A DNA stretch of 64,000 bases, taken from positions 2,666,001 to 2,730,000 of the forward strand of contig NZ_CP092483.1 in assembly GCF_022429625.1 (NCBI RefSeq), read 5' to 3'. This stretch comes from Devosia lacusdianchii. Its GTDB lineage: Bacteria > Pseudomonadota > Alphaproteobacteria > Rhizobiales > Devosiaceae. The notes under the pieces are model-generated. The model made no database searches. It had not been told where the DNA came from and saw only the letters and a list, made by a program, of their open reading frames with translations. Both the position numbers and the translations under genes were made by a program. Shown here piece after piece: positions 25,120 to 33,330 of this stretch (positions within the stretch are counted from its first letter, which is position 1; each line of letters starts with the position of its first letter).

Positions 25120-27048
25120 CTACAGCACGACCTGCGTACCGATCTCCACCACACGGCCGGTGGGAATATGGAAATACTCCGTCGCGTCGCTGGCATTCTT
25201 CGCCAACCGGGTGAACAACCGATCTTGCCAGTAGCGCAGCGGGCCGCCCGACTTCGGACCCGGCTTCAGCGAGCGGCGGGACAGGAAGAATGAGGTCGAC
25301 ATGATATCGAACTTCCAACCCAGCTTGCGACCGAGCGCCAGCGCCTTGGGAATATTGGGGGTTTCCATGTAGCCAAAGGTCACCACCACGCGGCTGAACA
25401 GCTCGTTATAGGCATCGATGGTCACCTTCTCGTCGTCTGGCACGCGTGGCGAAGCCGAGGTGCGCACGGTGAGAATGACATTCTGCTCATGCAGCACCTT
25501 GTAGTGCTTCAGGCTGTGCAGAAGCGCCGTGGGCGCGCCTTCGATATCGCTGGTCAGGAACACGGCCGTTCCCGGGACCAGGGTCGGCTTCTTCTTGGAG
25601 AGGTTGTCGACCAGGAACTGCAACGGCACCTCATCGCGGCGCGTCTTTTCAGACAGCCGGCGACGGCCACCGATCCAGCTCGCCATCAGCGATGCGACCA
25701 CAAGTGCCACGACGGCCGGAACCCAACCACCTTGGAACAGCTTGGACGCGTTGGCGGCAAAGAACCCACCGTCGATAATGGCGAACACAATGCCGAACGC
25801 GATGACCGCGGCCGGATGCCACTTCCAATTTCGCCACATCACCACAAGCAGCAGCGTCAATGTCACCACCATCACGCCGGACACCGCGATACCATAGGCA
25901 TGCGACAGCGCCGCCGAGCTGCGGAAACTGACGACCAGCAGCAGCACGCCGATCATCAGCATGCTGTTGATCTGGGGCATGTAAACCTGCCCGCTCTGTG
26001 TCTCGGACGTATGCTGCACGACCATGCGCGGAAGCATGTTGAGCGCGATGGCCTGCTGCGCCAGGCTGAACATGCCGGAAATGACCGCTTGGCTGGCAAT
26101 GATGGTCGCCGCCGTAGCCAGTACGACGAACGGCACCAGCGCCCATTCCGGCTGCATTTCGAAGAAAGGACTTTCGACGTTCTCAACACCGACGCTGAGC
26201 ACGAAGGCGCCCTGCCCGAAATAGTTCAGCAGCAGACAGGGGAAGACCATGCCGAACCAGGCGAGCACGATCGGCCTGCGGCCGAAATGGCCAAGATCGA
26301 CGTAAAGCGCCTCGGCGCCGGTGACCGCCAGGAAGATGGCGCCGATGACCACGAAAGCGATGCTGACGTGGGTAGCGACGAACTCCGCGCCCAATAGCGG
26401 ATTGAGGGCCCACAGCACTTCCGGATAATTGAAAATATGGGCCAGCCCGGAAATGCCGAGCGTCAGGAACCAAATCCCGGTGATCGGCCCGAACACCGTT
26501 GATACCCTGGCCGTACCGAACCGCTGCACCATGAACAGACCGATAATGAGCACGCAGGTGATCGGCACGACATATTGCGTCAGGTCGGGAGCGACGACCT
26601 TGAGGCCCTCGACGGCCGAAAGCACCGAAACGGCCGGCGTAATGATCGCGTCGCCGAAGAACAGCGCCGCGCCAACCACGCCAAGGCCGGTGATCCAGGC
26701 CGGGGGCTTAGTAAAGGTCTTGCGCGCCAAGGCAATCAGCGACAGCGTACCGCCTTCGCCATTGTTGTCGGCACGGGTGACGAAGAAGACATACTTGAGC
26801 GAGACGGTGAGCGTCAGCGCCCAGACGATGAGCGATAGCAGTCCCAGGATTTCCGTGTCGCTGGACGTCGCGCCCGGCCGGATATGCATGGCCTCGCGGA
26901 AGGCATAGATCGGGCTGGTGCCGATATCACCATACACGACGCCAAGCGCCCCCAGGATCAGGAGCGGGAGATCTTTGCGCGAATGGGATTGGCTGAGGTC
27001 GCCCGCATCGCCGACGGCATGGGTGCCGGCCGAGTTCGTCTGCGTCAT
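25120..27048 (-). CDS. kup: Low-affinity potassium transporter Kup
   Basis: A 642-residue inner-membrane potassium/proton symporter of the Kup/HAK family. It opens with the conserved LILGALGVVYGDIGTSPIY, then TLSLKYVFFVTRADNNGEGG and LFFGDAIITPAVSVLSAVEG, all family signatures, with about 12 membrane helices to residue 450 and a cytoplasmic C-terminal domain from about 470 (GTAVFLTSDIEGAPTALLHS). The length is typical for bacteria. It imports potassium, useful at acidic or osmotically stressed pH. The gene is followed after two bases by the flavin monooxygenase gene. Confidence 0.97.
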   Translation of the reverse strand: MTQTNSAGTHAVGDAGDLSQSHSRKDLPLLILGALGVVYGDIGTSPIYAFREAMHIRPGATSSDTEILGLLSLIVWALTLTVSLKYVFFVTRADNNGEGGTLSLIALARKTFTKPPAWITGLGVVGAALFFGDAIITPAVSVLSAVEGLKVVAPDLTQYVVPITCVLIIGLFMVQRFGTARVSTVFGPITGIWFLTLGISGLAHIFNYPEVLWALNPLLGAEFVATHVSIAFVVIGAIFLAVTGAEALYVDLGHFGRRPIVLAWFGMVFPCLLLNYFGQGAFVLSVGVENVESPFFEMQPEWALVPFVVLATAATIIASQAVISGMFSLAQQAIALNMLPRMVVQHTSETQSGQVYMPQINSMLMIGVLLLVVSFRSSAALSHAYGIAVSGVMVVTLTLLLVVMWRNWKWHPAAVIAFGIVFAIIDGGFFAANASKLFQGGWVPAVVALVVASLMASWIGGRRRLSEKTRRDEVPLQFLVDNLSKKKPTLVPGTAVFLTSDIEGAPTALLHSLKHYKVLHEQNVILTVRTSASPRVPDDEKVTIDAYNELFSRVVVTFGYMETPNIPKALALGRKLGWKFDIMSTSFFLSRRSLKPGPKSGGPLRYWQDRLFTRLAKNASDATEYFHIPTGRVVEIGTQVVL

Positions 27049-27141
27049 GAACCTTGTGCTCTCTTCGGTCGAAGGCGGGCGCCGCTATACACCCCCCCAC
27101 AGTCACACACAACACCTTGCCGCCACAATGGTCCAAACCAA

Positions 27142-27171
27142 CAGGGGCCGTCCCTCACGGAACGACCCCTG
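27142..27171 (-). terminator. Terminator of the FMN reductase gene
   Basis: On the minus strand CAGGGGTCGTTCC pairs with GGGACGGCCCCTG around a GTGA loop, with wobble pairs only, and TTGGTTT follows. It lies 35 bases after the reductase stop. Confidence 0.7.
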
Positions 27172-27205
27172 CCGGTAAACGAAGATTGGAGGTCTTCGTA
27201 AGCGC

Positions 27206-27811
27206 TTATTCGGCTGCCTGAGCGACCTCGGCATCCTCTTCGCGGGCCGCCTTGGTGGCCTTGGTCCACCAGGTCAGCTGGTCGAGCAGGTCCTTGGCGC
27301 TCTGCGCGATGTTGGCTTCGATATCGGCCAGCGTCTGCTTGCCCATATAGATGCCGAAGAAGTCGCTGCCACCGATATGGACGGCCGAACGGGTGTTCGC
27401 CATCTGCAATTCGACAGCGATCGTACGAGCGTGCTCGATGGCGCGCGCGCCACCCACCGAACCATAACCGACGAAGCCGATCGCCTTCTGATTCCATTCC
27501 TTATAGGCTTGGTCGAAGGCATTCTTGAGGGAACCGGTGATCGAGCGGTTGTACTCGGCCGTCACTACGATATAGCCGTCGAATTCGGCGATCTTCTTCT
27601 GCCAGGCGATGGCCTGGGGGTTCTGCGAGGGGACCCAGGCGTTCGAGGCGGCTTCGTTGAACAGCGGTAGCTCGAAAGCTTTGAGATCGACGATCTCGAC
27701 GTCGAGTTCGGGACGCTGGGCGGCCAGGTCGGCGATCCACTTTGCCGGCTTGTCGCCGTAGCGAGCGTCGCGGGTGCTGCCGATGATAACTGCAATCTTG
27801 AGTTTGGACAT
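27206..27811 (-). CDS. NADPH-dependent FMN reductase (flavodoxin-fold quinone/azo reductase family)
   Basis: A 201-residue flavodoxin-like reductase. It begins MSKLKIAVIIGSTRDARYGD, where GSTR binds the FMN phosphate, then the family marker VVTAEYNRSITGSLKNAFD around residues 85-103 and FVGYGSVGGARA. These proteins reduce FMN, quinones, chromate or azo dyes with NAD(P)H. The C-terminus is acidic and Ala-rich (EEDAEVAQAAE). AAGGAGG precedes the ATG at 27811; the upstream extension is rejected. A dyad about 25 bases upstream may be its operator. Confidence 0.9.
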   Translation of the reverse strand: MSKLKIAVIIGSTRDARYGDKPAKWIADLAAQRPELDVEIVDLKAFELPLFNEAASNAWVPSQNPQAIAWQKKIAEFDGYIVVTAEYNRSITGSLKNAFDQAYKEWNQKAIGFVGYGSVGGARAIEHARTIAVELQMANTRSAVHIGGSDFFGIYMGKQTLADIEANIAQSAKDLLDQLTWWTKATKAAREEDAEVAQAAE

Positions 27812-27834
27812 TTGAGCCTCCTTGGTAACAAATC

Positions 27835-27857
27835 GTAACTGAGGCGATATAAGTGAC
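27835..27857 (-). promoter_or_regulatory. Possible operator of the FMN reductase gene
   Basis: GTAACT and AGTGAC form an inverted repeat with one mismatch and 11 bases between them, 24-46 bases upstream of the reductase start. No regulator gene is adjacent. Confidence 0.3.
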
Positions 27858-28133
27858 CAAAGAAGTACGTTGCAAGGAGGCACCTTGTTGTGGTGCGGAG
27901 ACAATGCCATGCCTAGGGCACAGTCATGTAAGCGTAAGCAAAATCTGCGTTTTTCGCCCCCGTATGCGGATTAAGGCAGCAGGGATGAGCGTTGACGTCT
28001 GCGCGCCAACGGACTGTTCACCGTTTAGCGCATAATCGCGCGATGATGCACCAGTACCCATGAATCCGGGTTGCGAGGCCCCTGCGGGCGCGCTTAATAG
28101 CGCCACGGGGCAAAGCTTCAAACTATGAGGGTC
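27858..28133. other. Intergenic region between the FMN reductase and the secreted protein genes
   Basis: About 275 bases with promoters for both divergent genes. The only clear structure is a two-part hairpin at about 28079-28112 (GCCCC/GGGGC outside, GGCGC/GCGCC inside), ending 21 bases before the secreted protein start. No ORF is supported. Confidence 0.45.
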
Positions 28134-28463
28134 ATGATGAAGAAAATCTCGGCCGCGTTCGCGCTGGCTATACTAGCGTTCGGCGTGGTCCAGGCTTCGG
28201 CCCTGGATCGTCGCGTGCGCATCAACAATGAATCGTCTTACGACATTGTCGAGTTCTACGCGTCCAATACGGGTAGCCGCTCTTGGGAAGAAGATATCCT
28301 GGGCCGCAACATCTTGCCGGCTGGCCATAGCGTGGTCATCAATATCGATGACGGTAGCGGTTATTGCAAATACGACTTCCTGGCCGTGTTCGAAGACGGT
28401 GACGAAGTCGTCTCGGCCGATAACAATGTTTGTGAACTCAGCCAGTTCAGCTTCACCGACTAA
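28134..28463 (+). CDS. Small secreted protein of unknown function (109 aa)
   Basis: A 109-residue protein with a signal peptide (ISAAFALAILAFGVVQASA, cut near residue 23). The mature part is beta-rich: RVRINNESSYDIVEFYASNT, then WEEDILGRNILPAGHSVVIN, then DDGSGYCKYDFLAVFEDGDE and NVCELSQFSFTD. Two cysteines (GYCKY, NVCEL) could form a disulfide. I recall near-identical arrangements in secreted proteins of many alphaproteobacteria, with no established function. GAGG lies before the ATG at 28134; a start three codons earlier would overlap it. A terminator follows 8 bases after the stop. Confidence 0.75.
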   Translation: MMKKISAAFALAILAFGVVQASALDRRVRINNESSYDIVEFYASNTGSRSWEEDILGRNILPAGHSVVINIDDGSGYCKYDFLAVFEDGDEVVSADNNVCELSQFSFTD

Positions 28464-28470
28464 TACAATA

Positions 28471-28495
28471 AAGGCGCCGGTCATCCCGGCGCCTT
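28471..28495. terminator. Bidirectional terminator
   Basis: AAGGCGCCGG pairs with CCGGCGCCTT around a 5-base loop, followed by CTTGTTT on the plus strand and preceded by an A-rich stretch. It separates two convergent genes. Confidence 0.85.
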
Positions 28496-28500
28496 CTTGT

Positions 28501-29703
28501 TTACTCCGCCGCCGCGGGCGCCAGAACCGTTGGCTTGATTGTCAGCCGCGTCAGCGCGAAGGCAATCACCGCACAGGCCGCGATACCGATGACCATCGGC
28601 TTTGCCGTGCCATCGAAGAAGCTGCCCACCACACCCATCACCACTGCCGCCGTCACCAGTTGCAGCGTGCCCATCAGGGCCGAGGCCGTTCCGGCAATCT
28701 GGCCGTGCTCTTCGAGCGCCAGTACCGCCGTGGTCGGGATCACGAGGCCCAGGAAGCCGTAGCCGATGAACAGCAGCACGGCGAGCACTTCGAGCCGGTC
28801 GACGCCCAGCATCCAAACCGCCAGCAACGCCAGCATGGTGACGATGAAGCCGTTGACGGCGGTCCGCACCACCACATTGAGCCCGAAGCGGCGGGTCAGC
28901 ACGCCGGTCAGTTGCGAAACGCCGATGAACGACACCGCATTGATCGAGAACATGACGCTGTAAAGCGTGGGATTGAGCCCGTAATGGTCGATCAGGATGA
29001 ACGATGAATTGGCAAGATAGGCCATGAAGCTCGACATGCCGAAAGCACCGATCATGCTGAGGCCAAGGAAGTTGCGATCGCGCAGCAGCACGCCGTAACC
29101 CCGCAGAGCCGAACCGACACTGCTCTCAAGCCGGGCTTCGGCCGGGCGGGTCTCCTTGAGGAAGAACAGCACGAGCAGAGCGCCGAGCACGCCGACCCCG
29201 GCGATCACCCAGAAGATTTCGCGCCAGCTACCGAACTGCACGATCAGGCTGCCACCCAGCGGAGCCAGAATCGGCGAGACCGAGAACACCAGCATCAGCA
29301 GGCTCTGCAACTGGGCGGCATCAGCGCCCGTATAGCCGTCGCGCACGATAGCGCGGGGCAGCGCCATGGCGGCGCAGGCGCCAACGCCCTGCACGAATCG
29401 CGCGGCGACCAGCCATTCGATCGATGGGGCCATGGCCGAGCCGATCGCGCCCAGCGTGAACAGGGCCATGCCGAAATAGAGCGGCGGCTTGCGGCCGACC
29501 ATATCGCTGATCGGACCGTAGAAGAGCTGGCAGACTGCAATGGCCGCCATGAAGGCCATCAGGCTGGCTTGCACACCCGCCGTATCGGCTCCCAGGTCGA
29601 GGCCGATGGCCGGCAGCGCCGGCAGATACATATCGATGGCGAACGGACCGATGGCCGACAGCAAGCCGAGCACCAGCGCTGCGCGCAGGATGGGAGAGTT
29701 CAT
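28501..29703 (-). CDS. Bcr/CflA-type multidrug exporter (MFS, DHA1)
   Basis: A 400-residue major facilitator with 12 membrane helices. Helix 1 contains AIGPFAIDMYLPALPAIG, the signature of the Bcr/CflA subgroup, and the loop 2-3 motif is GPISDMVGRKPPLYFGM. The middle segment FFLKETRPAEARLE marks the central loop. Members export drugs such as bicyclomycin, sulfonamides or chloramphenicol with proton exchange. AGAGGT precedes the ATG at 29703. It diverges from a TetR gene, with two 25-base operator-like repeats between them, one over a TTGACT-N17-CAATAT promoter. It is most likely controlled by that regulator. Confidence 0.93.
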   Translation of the reverse strand: MNSPILRAALVLGLLSAIGPFAIDMYLPALPAIGLDLGADTAGVQASLMAFMAAIAVCQLFYGPISDMVGRKPPLYFGMALFTLGAIGSAMAPSIEWLVAARFVQGVGACAAMALPRAIVRDGYTGADAAQLQSLLMLVFSVSPILAPLGGSLIVQFGSWREIFWVIAGVGVLGALLVLFFLKETRPAEARLESSVGSALRGYGVLLRDRNFLGLSMIGAFGMSSFMAYLANSSFILIDHYGLNPTLYSVMFSINAVSFIGVSQLTGVLTRRFGLNVVVRTAVNGFIVTMLALLAVWMLGVDRLEVLAVLLFIGYGFLGLVIPTTAVLALEEHGQIAGTASALMGTLQLVTAAVVMGVVGSFFDGTAKPMVIGIAACAVIAFALTRLTIKPTVLAPAAAE

Positions 29704-29802
29704 TTGGCAATACCTCTTCGACCCGCGTAGAGGCGGCGAGTCGCTATGTCCAGAATTCAGGTCGGCGCGGGATGGAGGATCAGGCAGCCGACGACCCCAT
29801 AT

Positions 29803-29871
29803 TGGACAGCACTGTAAAATCAGTCAAGTGTGATCGTCCAGAAAAATGGACAGTATTGTAAAATACGTCAA
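29803..29871. promoter_or_regulatory. Two 25-base direct repeats, probable TetR operators
   Basis: Copies at 29803-29827 and 29847-29871 share 21 of 25 bases (TGGACAG, then TGTAAAAT and GTCAA) and are 44 bases apart, about four helical turns. The second contains the dyad GTATT-N4-AATAC. The first overlaps a minus-strand TTGACT-N17-CAATAT promoter for the exporter. Confidence 0.75.
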
Positions 29872-29884
29872 AGCGTGTATCCTT

Positions 29885-30544
29885 ATGCCGATGAGTGACA
29901 TTGATCTTGCACCAACGCGATCCGGGTCCGCCAAGGCGCCATCCAAGCGCATGGCCATTCTTGATGCGGCCAAGCGAGCCTTCGTTCGTGACGGGGTCGG
30001 CACCGTCAGCATCGACGCCATTGCCATGGAAGCCGGCGTGTCCCGGCAGACGGTCTACAACCAGCTTGGCGACAAGGACCAATTGTTCCGGGCCGTTATC
30101 GAAGACGTCACAACCCGCTCCAGCGCCTCACTGATGGCAGTGCTCGTCAGCTTCCCGAGCAAGCCCGACGATATCCAGACCGCCCTCACCGACTTCGCTG
30201 TCGGCCTGCTATCGCGCTGCCTCTGCGACATCGACGGGCGCACGCTCATCATGCTGCTCGAAAAGGAAGCCTATCGCTATCCCGAGCTTTTCCTGGCATG
30301 GAAGGAATATGGGCCGGGCAAGGATTGGCCGCTGATCGCAGGGCATTTCGCGCGGCTCGCACACGAAGGCTACCTGGACATCGACGATGCCAGCCTCGCC
30401 GCCCGGCAGTTCATGGCGCTCATCCGCGCTGACCTGCCGAACGACCAGGGCCCATGCGTCCGACCCTCGGAGGAAGCTCTCCACAGGGCCGCCAGCATGG
30501 GCGTCTCGACCTTCCTCCGCGCCTTTGGGGCCCGGCAGCACTAG
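29885..30544 (+). CDS. TetR-family regulator of the divergent exporter
   Basis: A 219-residue TetR protein. The DNA-binding domain spans about residues 16-65: KRMAILDAAKRAFVRDGVGT, then SIDAIAMEAGVSRQTVYNQL, an ordinary TetR helix-turn-helix. The C-terminal part is all-helical, of the AefR-like type (LLEKEAYRYPELFLAWKEYG). The frame is open from 29846, but that start would place the second operator repeat inside the coding region, so 29885 or 29891 is more likely; neither has a clear ribosome-binding site. It probably represses the Bcr/CflA gene and itself until an export substrate binds. Confidence 0.88.
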   Translation: MPMSDIDLAPTRSGSAKAPSKRMAILDAAKRAFVRDGVGTVSIDAIAMEAGVSRQTVYNQLGDKDQLFRAVIEDVTTRSSASLMAVLVSFPSKPDDIQTALTDFAVGLLSRCLCDIDGRTLIMLLEKEAYRYPELFLAWKEYGPGKDWPLIAGHFARLAHEGYLDIDDASLAARQFMALIRADLPNDQGPCVRPSEEALHRAASMGVSTFLRAFGARQH

Positions 30545-30939
30545 GCTCGGCGCACCGGCAGGAACTGCGCAATGCCGAAACCGATCTCGACGACCAGCAG
30601 GGGCAGTATCGCCCAACTCATGCCATTCAGCAGCGCATTGATCTGCCAGGTGGCGAACAACAGGCGCGCCACGCCGTCGTAACGGCCAAGCACCGCCAGC
30701 CCAAGATGCAGGCGGGCCACCGACCACACCACCACGACCGCTCCCATGAGATTGGCGAACAGCACCGTCGTCATCTCGGGATCGAGGGCATCGCCCGGCA
30801 AATTGAGGCCGGAATCCACCCCGGCGATGAGAGCGACGACGAGACCGAAGCTCCAGGGCGTGAGGAATGGCAGGGTAACGACGAGGTCGTAGAGTGCACT
30901 GGCCCTGACGATATCGAGATAGCGTTTTGCATCCAGCAT
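30541..30939 (-). CDS. Membrane protein of unknown function (132 aa)
   Basis: A 132-residue protein with four predicted membrane helices: YDLVVTLPFLTPWSFGLVVA, then TVLFANLMGAVVVVWSVAR, then ARLLFATWQINALLNGM and LPLLVVEIGFGIAQFL. The loop LDPEMTTVL is short. The arrangement resembles small DoxX-like or DUF-type four-helix proteins, but I cannot name the family. It is transcribed away from a MerR gene, and the shared promoter has a MerR-type long spacer, so it is probably induced by that regulator. It ends inside the last codon of the TetR gene (tail-to-tail overlap of four bases). Confidence 0.7.
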   Translation of the reverse strand: MLDAKRYLDIVRASALYDLVVTLPFLTPWSFGLVVALIAGVDSGLNLPGDALDPEMTTVLFANLMGAVVVVWSVARLHLGLAVLGRYDGVARLLFATWQINALLNGMSWAILPLLVVEIGFGIAQFLPVRRA

Positions 30940-30970
30940 GATCGAACTCCTTTGCTGATGGATGCACCTG

Positions 30971-31001
30971 CGCTAAACGCTGGAGCGTACTCTAGGGTCA
31001 A
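30971..31001 (-). promoter_or_regulatory. MerR-type promoter with dyad in a 19-bp spacer
   Basis: Minus strand: TTGACC (31001-30996), a 19-bp spacer holding the near-perfect dyad CTAGAG-TACG-CTCCAG (30995-30980), then a weak TTAGCG -10. Overlong spacers with a central dyad are the mark of MerR-activated promoters. It also overlaps the MerR gene's own leader. Confidence 0.65.
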
Positions 31002-31012
31002 GAGGAAATCGT

Positions 31013-31375
31013 ATGCAGATCGGTGAACTGGCGGAACGCTCGGGCATAAGCCGCGACGCCCTGCGCTTTTACGAGAAGCGCGGCCTGATCCGCGCACATC
31101 GCCGGCCCAACGGCTATCGCCACTATCCGGATGGCACCCTGTTCGTGCTGGACTATGTGCGCACCGCCCAGAAGCTGGGATTCAGCCTGGCCGAAATCGA
31201 GACCGAATTGCCGAGCCTGGCCGATCAAGGCGTCACTGCTGAAAGAGTTGCGACTATTCTGCGAGGCAAGATCGCGGCGATCGATGCGCGCATTGCCGAC
31301 CTCGCGGCACTCCGCGAAGACCTGGCTGGACGGCTCGAAGCGGCGTGTCCGTTGTTGCCGCCGTCGCGACGCTAG
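31013..31375 (+). CDS. MerR-family transcriptional regulator
   Basis: A 120-residue MerR protein. It opens [20 protein letters not shown] followed by [18 protein letters not shown], the standard winged-helix with the R-Y-Y/F and R-x-x-N/G-Y-R-x-Y signatures. A coiled-coil dimer helix covers about residues 80-110. The C-terminus has one cysteine ([12 protein letters not shown]), not the pair expected for a metal-sensing or SoxR-type member, so the signal is probably an organic compound or redox state. GAGGAAA precedes the ATG. It likely controls the divergent four-helix membrane protein. Its stop overlaps pdxJ by four bases, tail to tail. Confidence 0.92.
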   Translation: MQIGELAERSGISRDALRFYEKRGLIRAHRRPNGYRHYPDGTLFVLDYVRTAQKLGFSLAEIETELPSLADQGVTAERVATILRGKIAAIDARIADLAALREDLAGRLEAACPLLPPSRR

Positions 31376-32115
31376 CTGCCCAACGCGGCCCGGTAACGGC
31401 GCACGGCCTCAGGGAAACCCATAAGCAGCGCGTCTGCCGTGATGGCATGGCCGATCGACGCCTCGGCGACGTCAGGCACCGCGGCCTGAAATGCCGGCAG
31501 GTTGGCCAGCGTCAGGTCGTGCCCCGCGTTGACGCCAAGTCCGACTGCATGCGCCGCGCGCGCCGTCTCCGCCAGCGCCGCCAGCTCGTACTCAGCCCGA
31601 TCCGGATCATTGTGGCAGCTGCCATATGGCCCGGTATAAAGCTCGATGCGATCGGCACCGCTGGCCCTGGCCACGGTCACGCCATCAACACCCGCATCAG
31701 GATCGCAGAACAGCGAAATCCGCCGCCCCTCACCCTTCAACATCTGCACAACCGAGGTCAGCAGCGGCCCCTTGCTGTGGAAATCCCAGCCGTGGTCAGA
31801 GGTGGCCTGCCCCGGCTCATCCGGCACTAGGGTGACCTGTTGCGGATTGACCTCCTCGATCAGCGCGAAGAACTCCGGGCTGGGATAGCCCTCGATGTTG
31901 AACTCGGCGGCGGGATAGTCCTCGCGCAGCAGCTTTGCCAGATCGAGGACATCGGTCCGCCTTATGTGGCGCTCGTCAGGACGGGGATGCACGGTGATCC
32001 CACTGGCCCCGGCATCGAGGACCACCCGAGCCAGACCAGTGACGCTCGGCCAGGGAAGGTCGCGGCGATTGCGCAACTGAGCGACGGCGTTGAGGTTGAC
32101 GGAGAGAAGGGTCAT
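31372..32115 (-). CDS. pdxJ: Pyridoxine 5'-phosphate synthase
   Basis: A 247-residue TIM-barrel enzyme that condenses 3-amino-2-oxopropyl phosphate with 1-deoxyxylulose 5-phosphate to pyridoxine 5'-phosphate, the last ring-closing step of the DXP-dependent vitamin B6 route. Seen in order: [15 protein letters not shown] at the N-terminus, [17 protein letters not shown] (active-site region), [34 protein letters not shown] with the catalytic glutamate, and [15 protein letters not shown] near the C-terminus. The length and motifs are standard. No pdxA or acpS neighbour is present. The gene lies alone. Confidence 0.97.
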   Translation of the reverse strand: MTLLSVNLNAVAQLRNRRDLPWPSVTGLARVVLDAGASGITVHPRPDERHIRRTDVLDLAKLLREDYPAAEFNIEGYPSPEFFALIEEVNPQQVTLVPDEPGQATSDHGWDFHSKGPLLTSVVQMLKGEGRRISLFCDPDAGVDGVTVARASGADRIELYTGPYGSCHNDPDRAEYELAALAETARAAHAVGLGVNAGHDLTLANLPAFQAAVPDVAEASIGHAITADALLMGFPEAVRRYRAALGS

Positions 32116-32264
32116 GGGACTGAATCAGGTTCCGTGGCAGGCGTCGACAATATGCCATCCTGTAACGGCGTTACACCCGGGTAGGCTCGCGCCACAAGCT
32201 GATAATGGCCAAAGCGCCGCGCTTCGCGTCAGATTGGCGTTGTCAGGGGCGATCGGAACAAAGC

Positions 32265-33185
32265 CTACCTTCCTCGCGGATCACCCAGCGCCGGCAGCGC
32301 AAAACGGCCGACTTCTACATCGCTGCCCTGGGCCCGCAGCAGGCTGATATGCCGTTCATCGGAGTGCCAGGTAGCTGAGCCGGCTGCGACGTACCCCGGA
32401 TCAGTCGCAATCCTGTGCAAAAGCGCTCCACTGGTTGTGTCGAATATCCAGACCACGGCCCCTGCCCGTTCGCTCGGCAGCGGCCGTAAATCAAGCGCCA
32501 CGACATAGCGCCCGCTGGGCGACACCGAAAATACACCACGCCCGAGCGAGCGACCGCTGTCGCCCTCGATCAAGACGGCGATCAAAGATTGGTCGGGGGC
32601 TCGCAACTCGATCGGCGCCGACGGCTCATAGGTCACGACATTGGACCCAGCCTGAAACGCGAAGAACCCAAACCCCTCCGGCGCCTTCGGCTCACCCGGA
32701 AAGCCATCGAGCCCGCGGCCGTCGCTATCCACCAACTCAAGCACCGCCGCCGTCTCCAGCGCGACGATGACGCCGTCCCTGTCCTGATCGAGGGCGCAAT
32801 AAGCGCCGGCATCACACACCAGCATCGCGCGCTGACCATCGCGGGCCAGGATCACGGCTTCGAAACTATCGCGAACCGATAGCGCAATGCGACCAAGCTC
32901 CTCGCCACTCTCAATATCGAGCTGGATCATCGCCGGACGCCGGCTGCCATCGCGCAGATCGAAACCGAACATTCGACCTGCATTTCCGCCTGACGCCTGC
33001 GTCGGCGTTGCCATGAAACCATTGCCGCGCAGCGGTTCGAAGTCAGCAATCGTCGCCGTCGACACGCATGAGGTCGCGCCAAGCAGGCGATCGAGGAACC
33101 GGCAAGTGCCTAGCGACCACCAGACGCCCGCCGCCAGCACGGGGATCACCAGGGCCGTAACGACCGCAAGGACAATTCTGCTCAT
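32265..33185 (-). CDS. Membrane-anchored protein of unknown function with beta-propeller-like repeats (306 aa)
   Basis: A 306-residue protein with one N-terminal membrane helix (IVLAVVTALVIPVLAAGVWW, residues 4-23) and a large extracytoplasmic part. Repeating strands such as GRIALSVRDSFEAVILARDG, GVFSVSPSGRYVVALDLRPL and SATWHSDERHISLLR, with short Asp/Gly turns, look like WD40 or YncE-type propeller blades. Four cysteines occur (GTCRF, TSCVS, LVCDAGAYCAL). The ATG at 33185 has a GAGGGG site; nine upstream codons are dropped. Function unknown. The ilvN terminator lies just upstream, so it has its own promoter or is read at low level. Confidence 0.6.
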   Translation of the reverse strand: MSRIVLAVVTALVIPVLAAGVWWSLGTCRFLDRLLGATSCVSTATIADFEPLRGNGFMATPTQASGGNAGRMFGFDLRDGSRRPAMIQLDIESGEELGRIALSVRDSFEAVILARDGQRAMLVCDAGAYCALDQDRDGVIVALETAAVLELVDSDGRGLDGFPGEPKAPEGFGFFAFQAGSNVVTYEPSAPIELRAPDQSLIAVLIEGDSGRSLGRGVFSVSPSGRYVVALDLRPLPSERAGAVVWIFDTTSGALLHRIATDPGYVAAGSATWHSDERHISLLRAQGSDVEVGRFALPALGDPRGR

Positions 33186-33273
33186 TCGCCGCCCCTCGAC
33201 TCCAGTCTCCATAAGACGCCGCCGGCGCGAAGAACCTTGGGTCCGATGTCGACATTTGAGGCAACGAAAACCT

Positions 33274-33306
33274 ATGGGGCGGCCACCTCCCGGCGAGCCG
33301 CCCCAT
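33274..33306 (-). terminator. Terminator of the ilvI-ilvN operon
   Basis: ATGGGGCGGC pairs with GCCGCCCCAT around a 13-base loop. On the minus strand AGGTTTTCG follows. It lies 25 bases after the ilvN stop. Confidence 0.8.
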
Positions 33307-33330
33307 CCGAAAATCAGTTGTGAACCGGCG

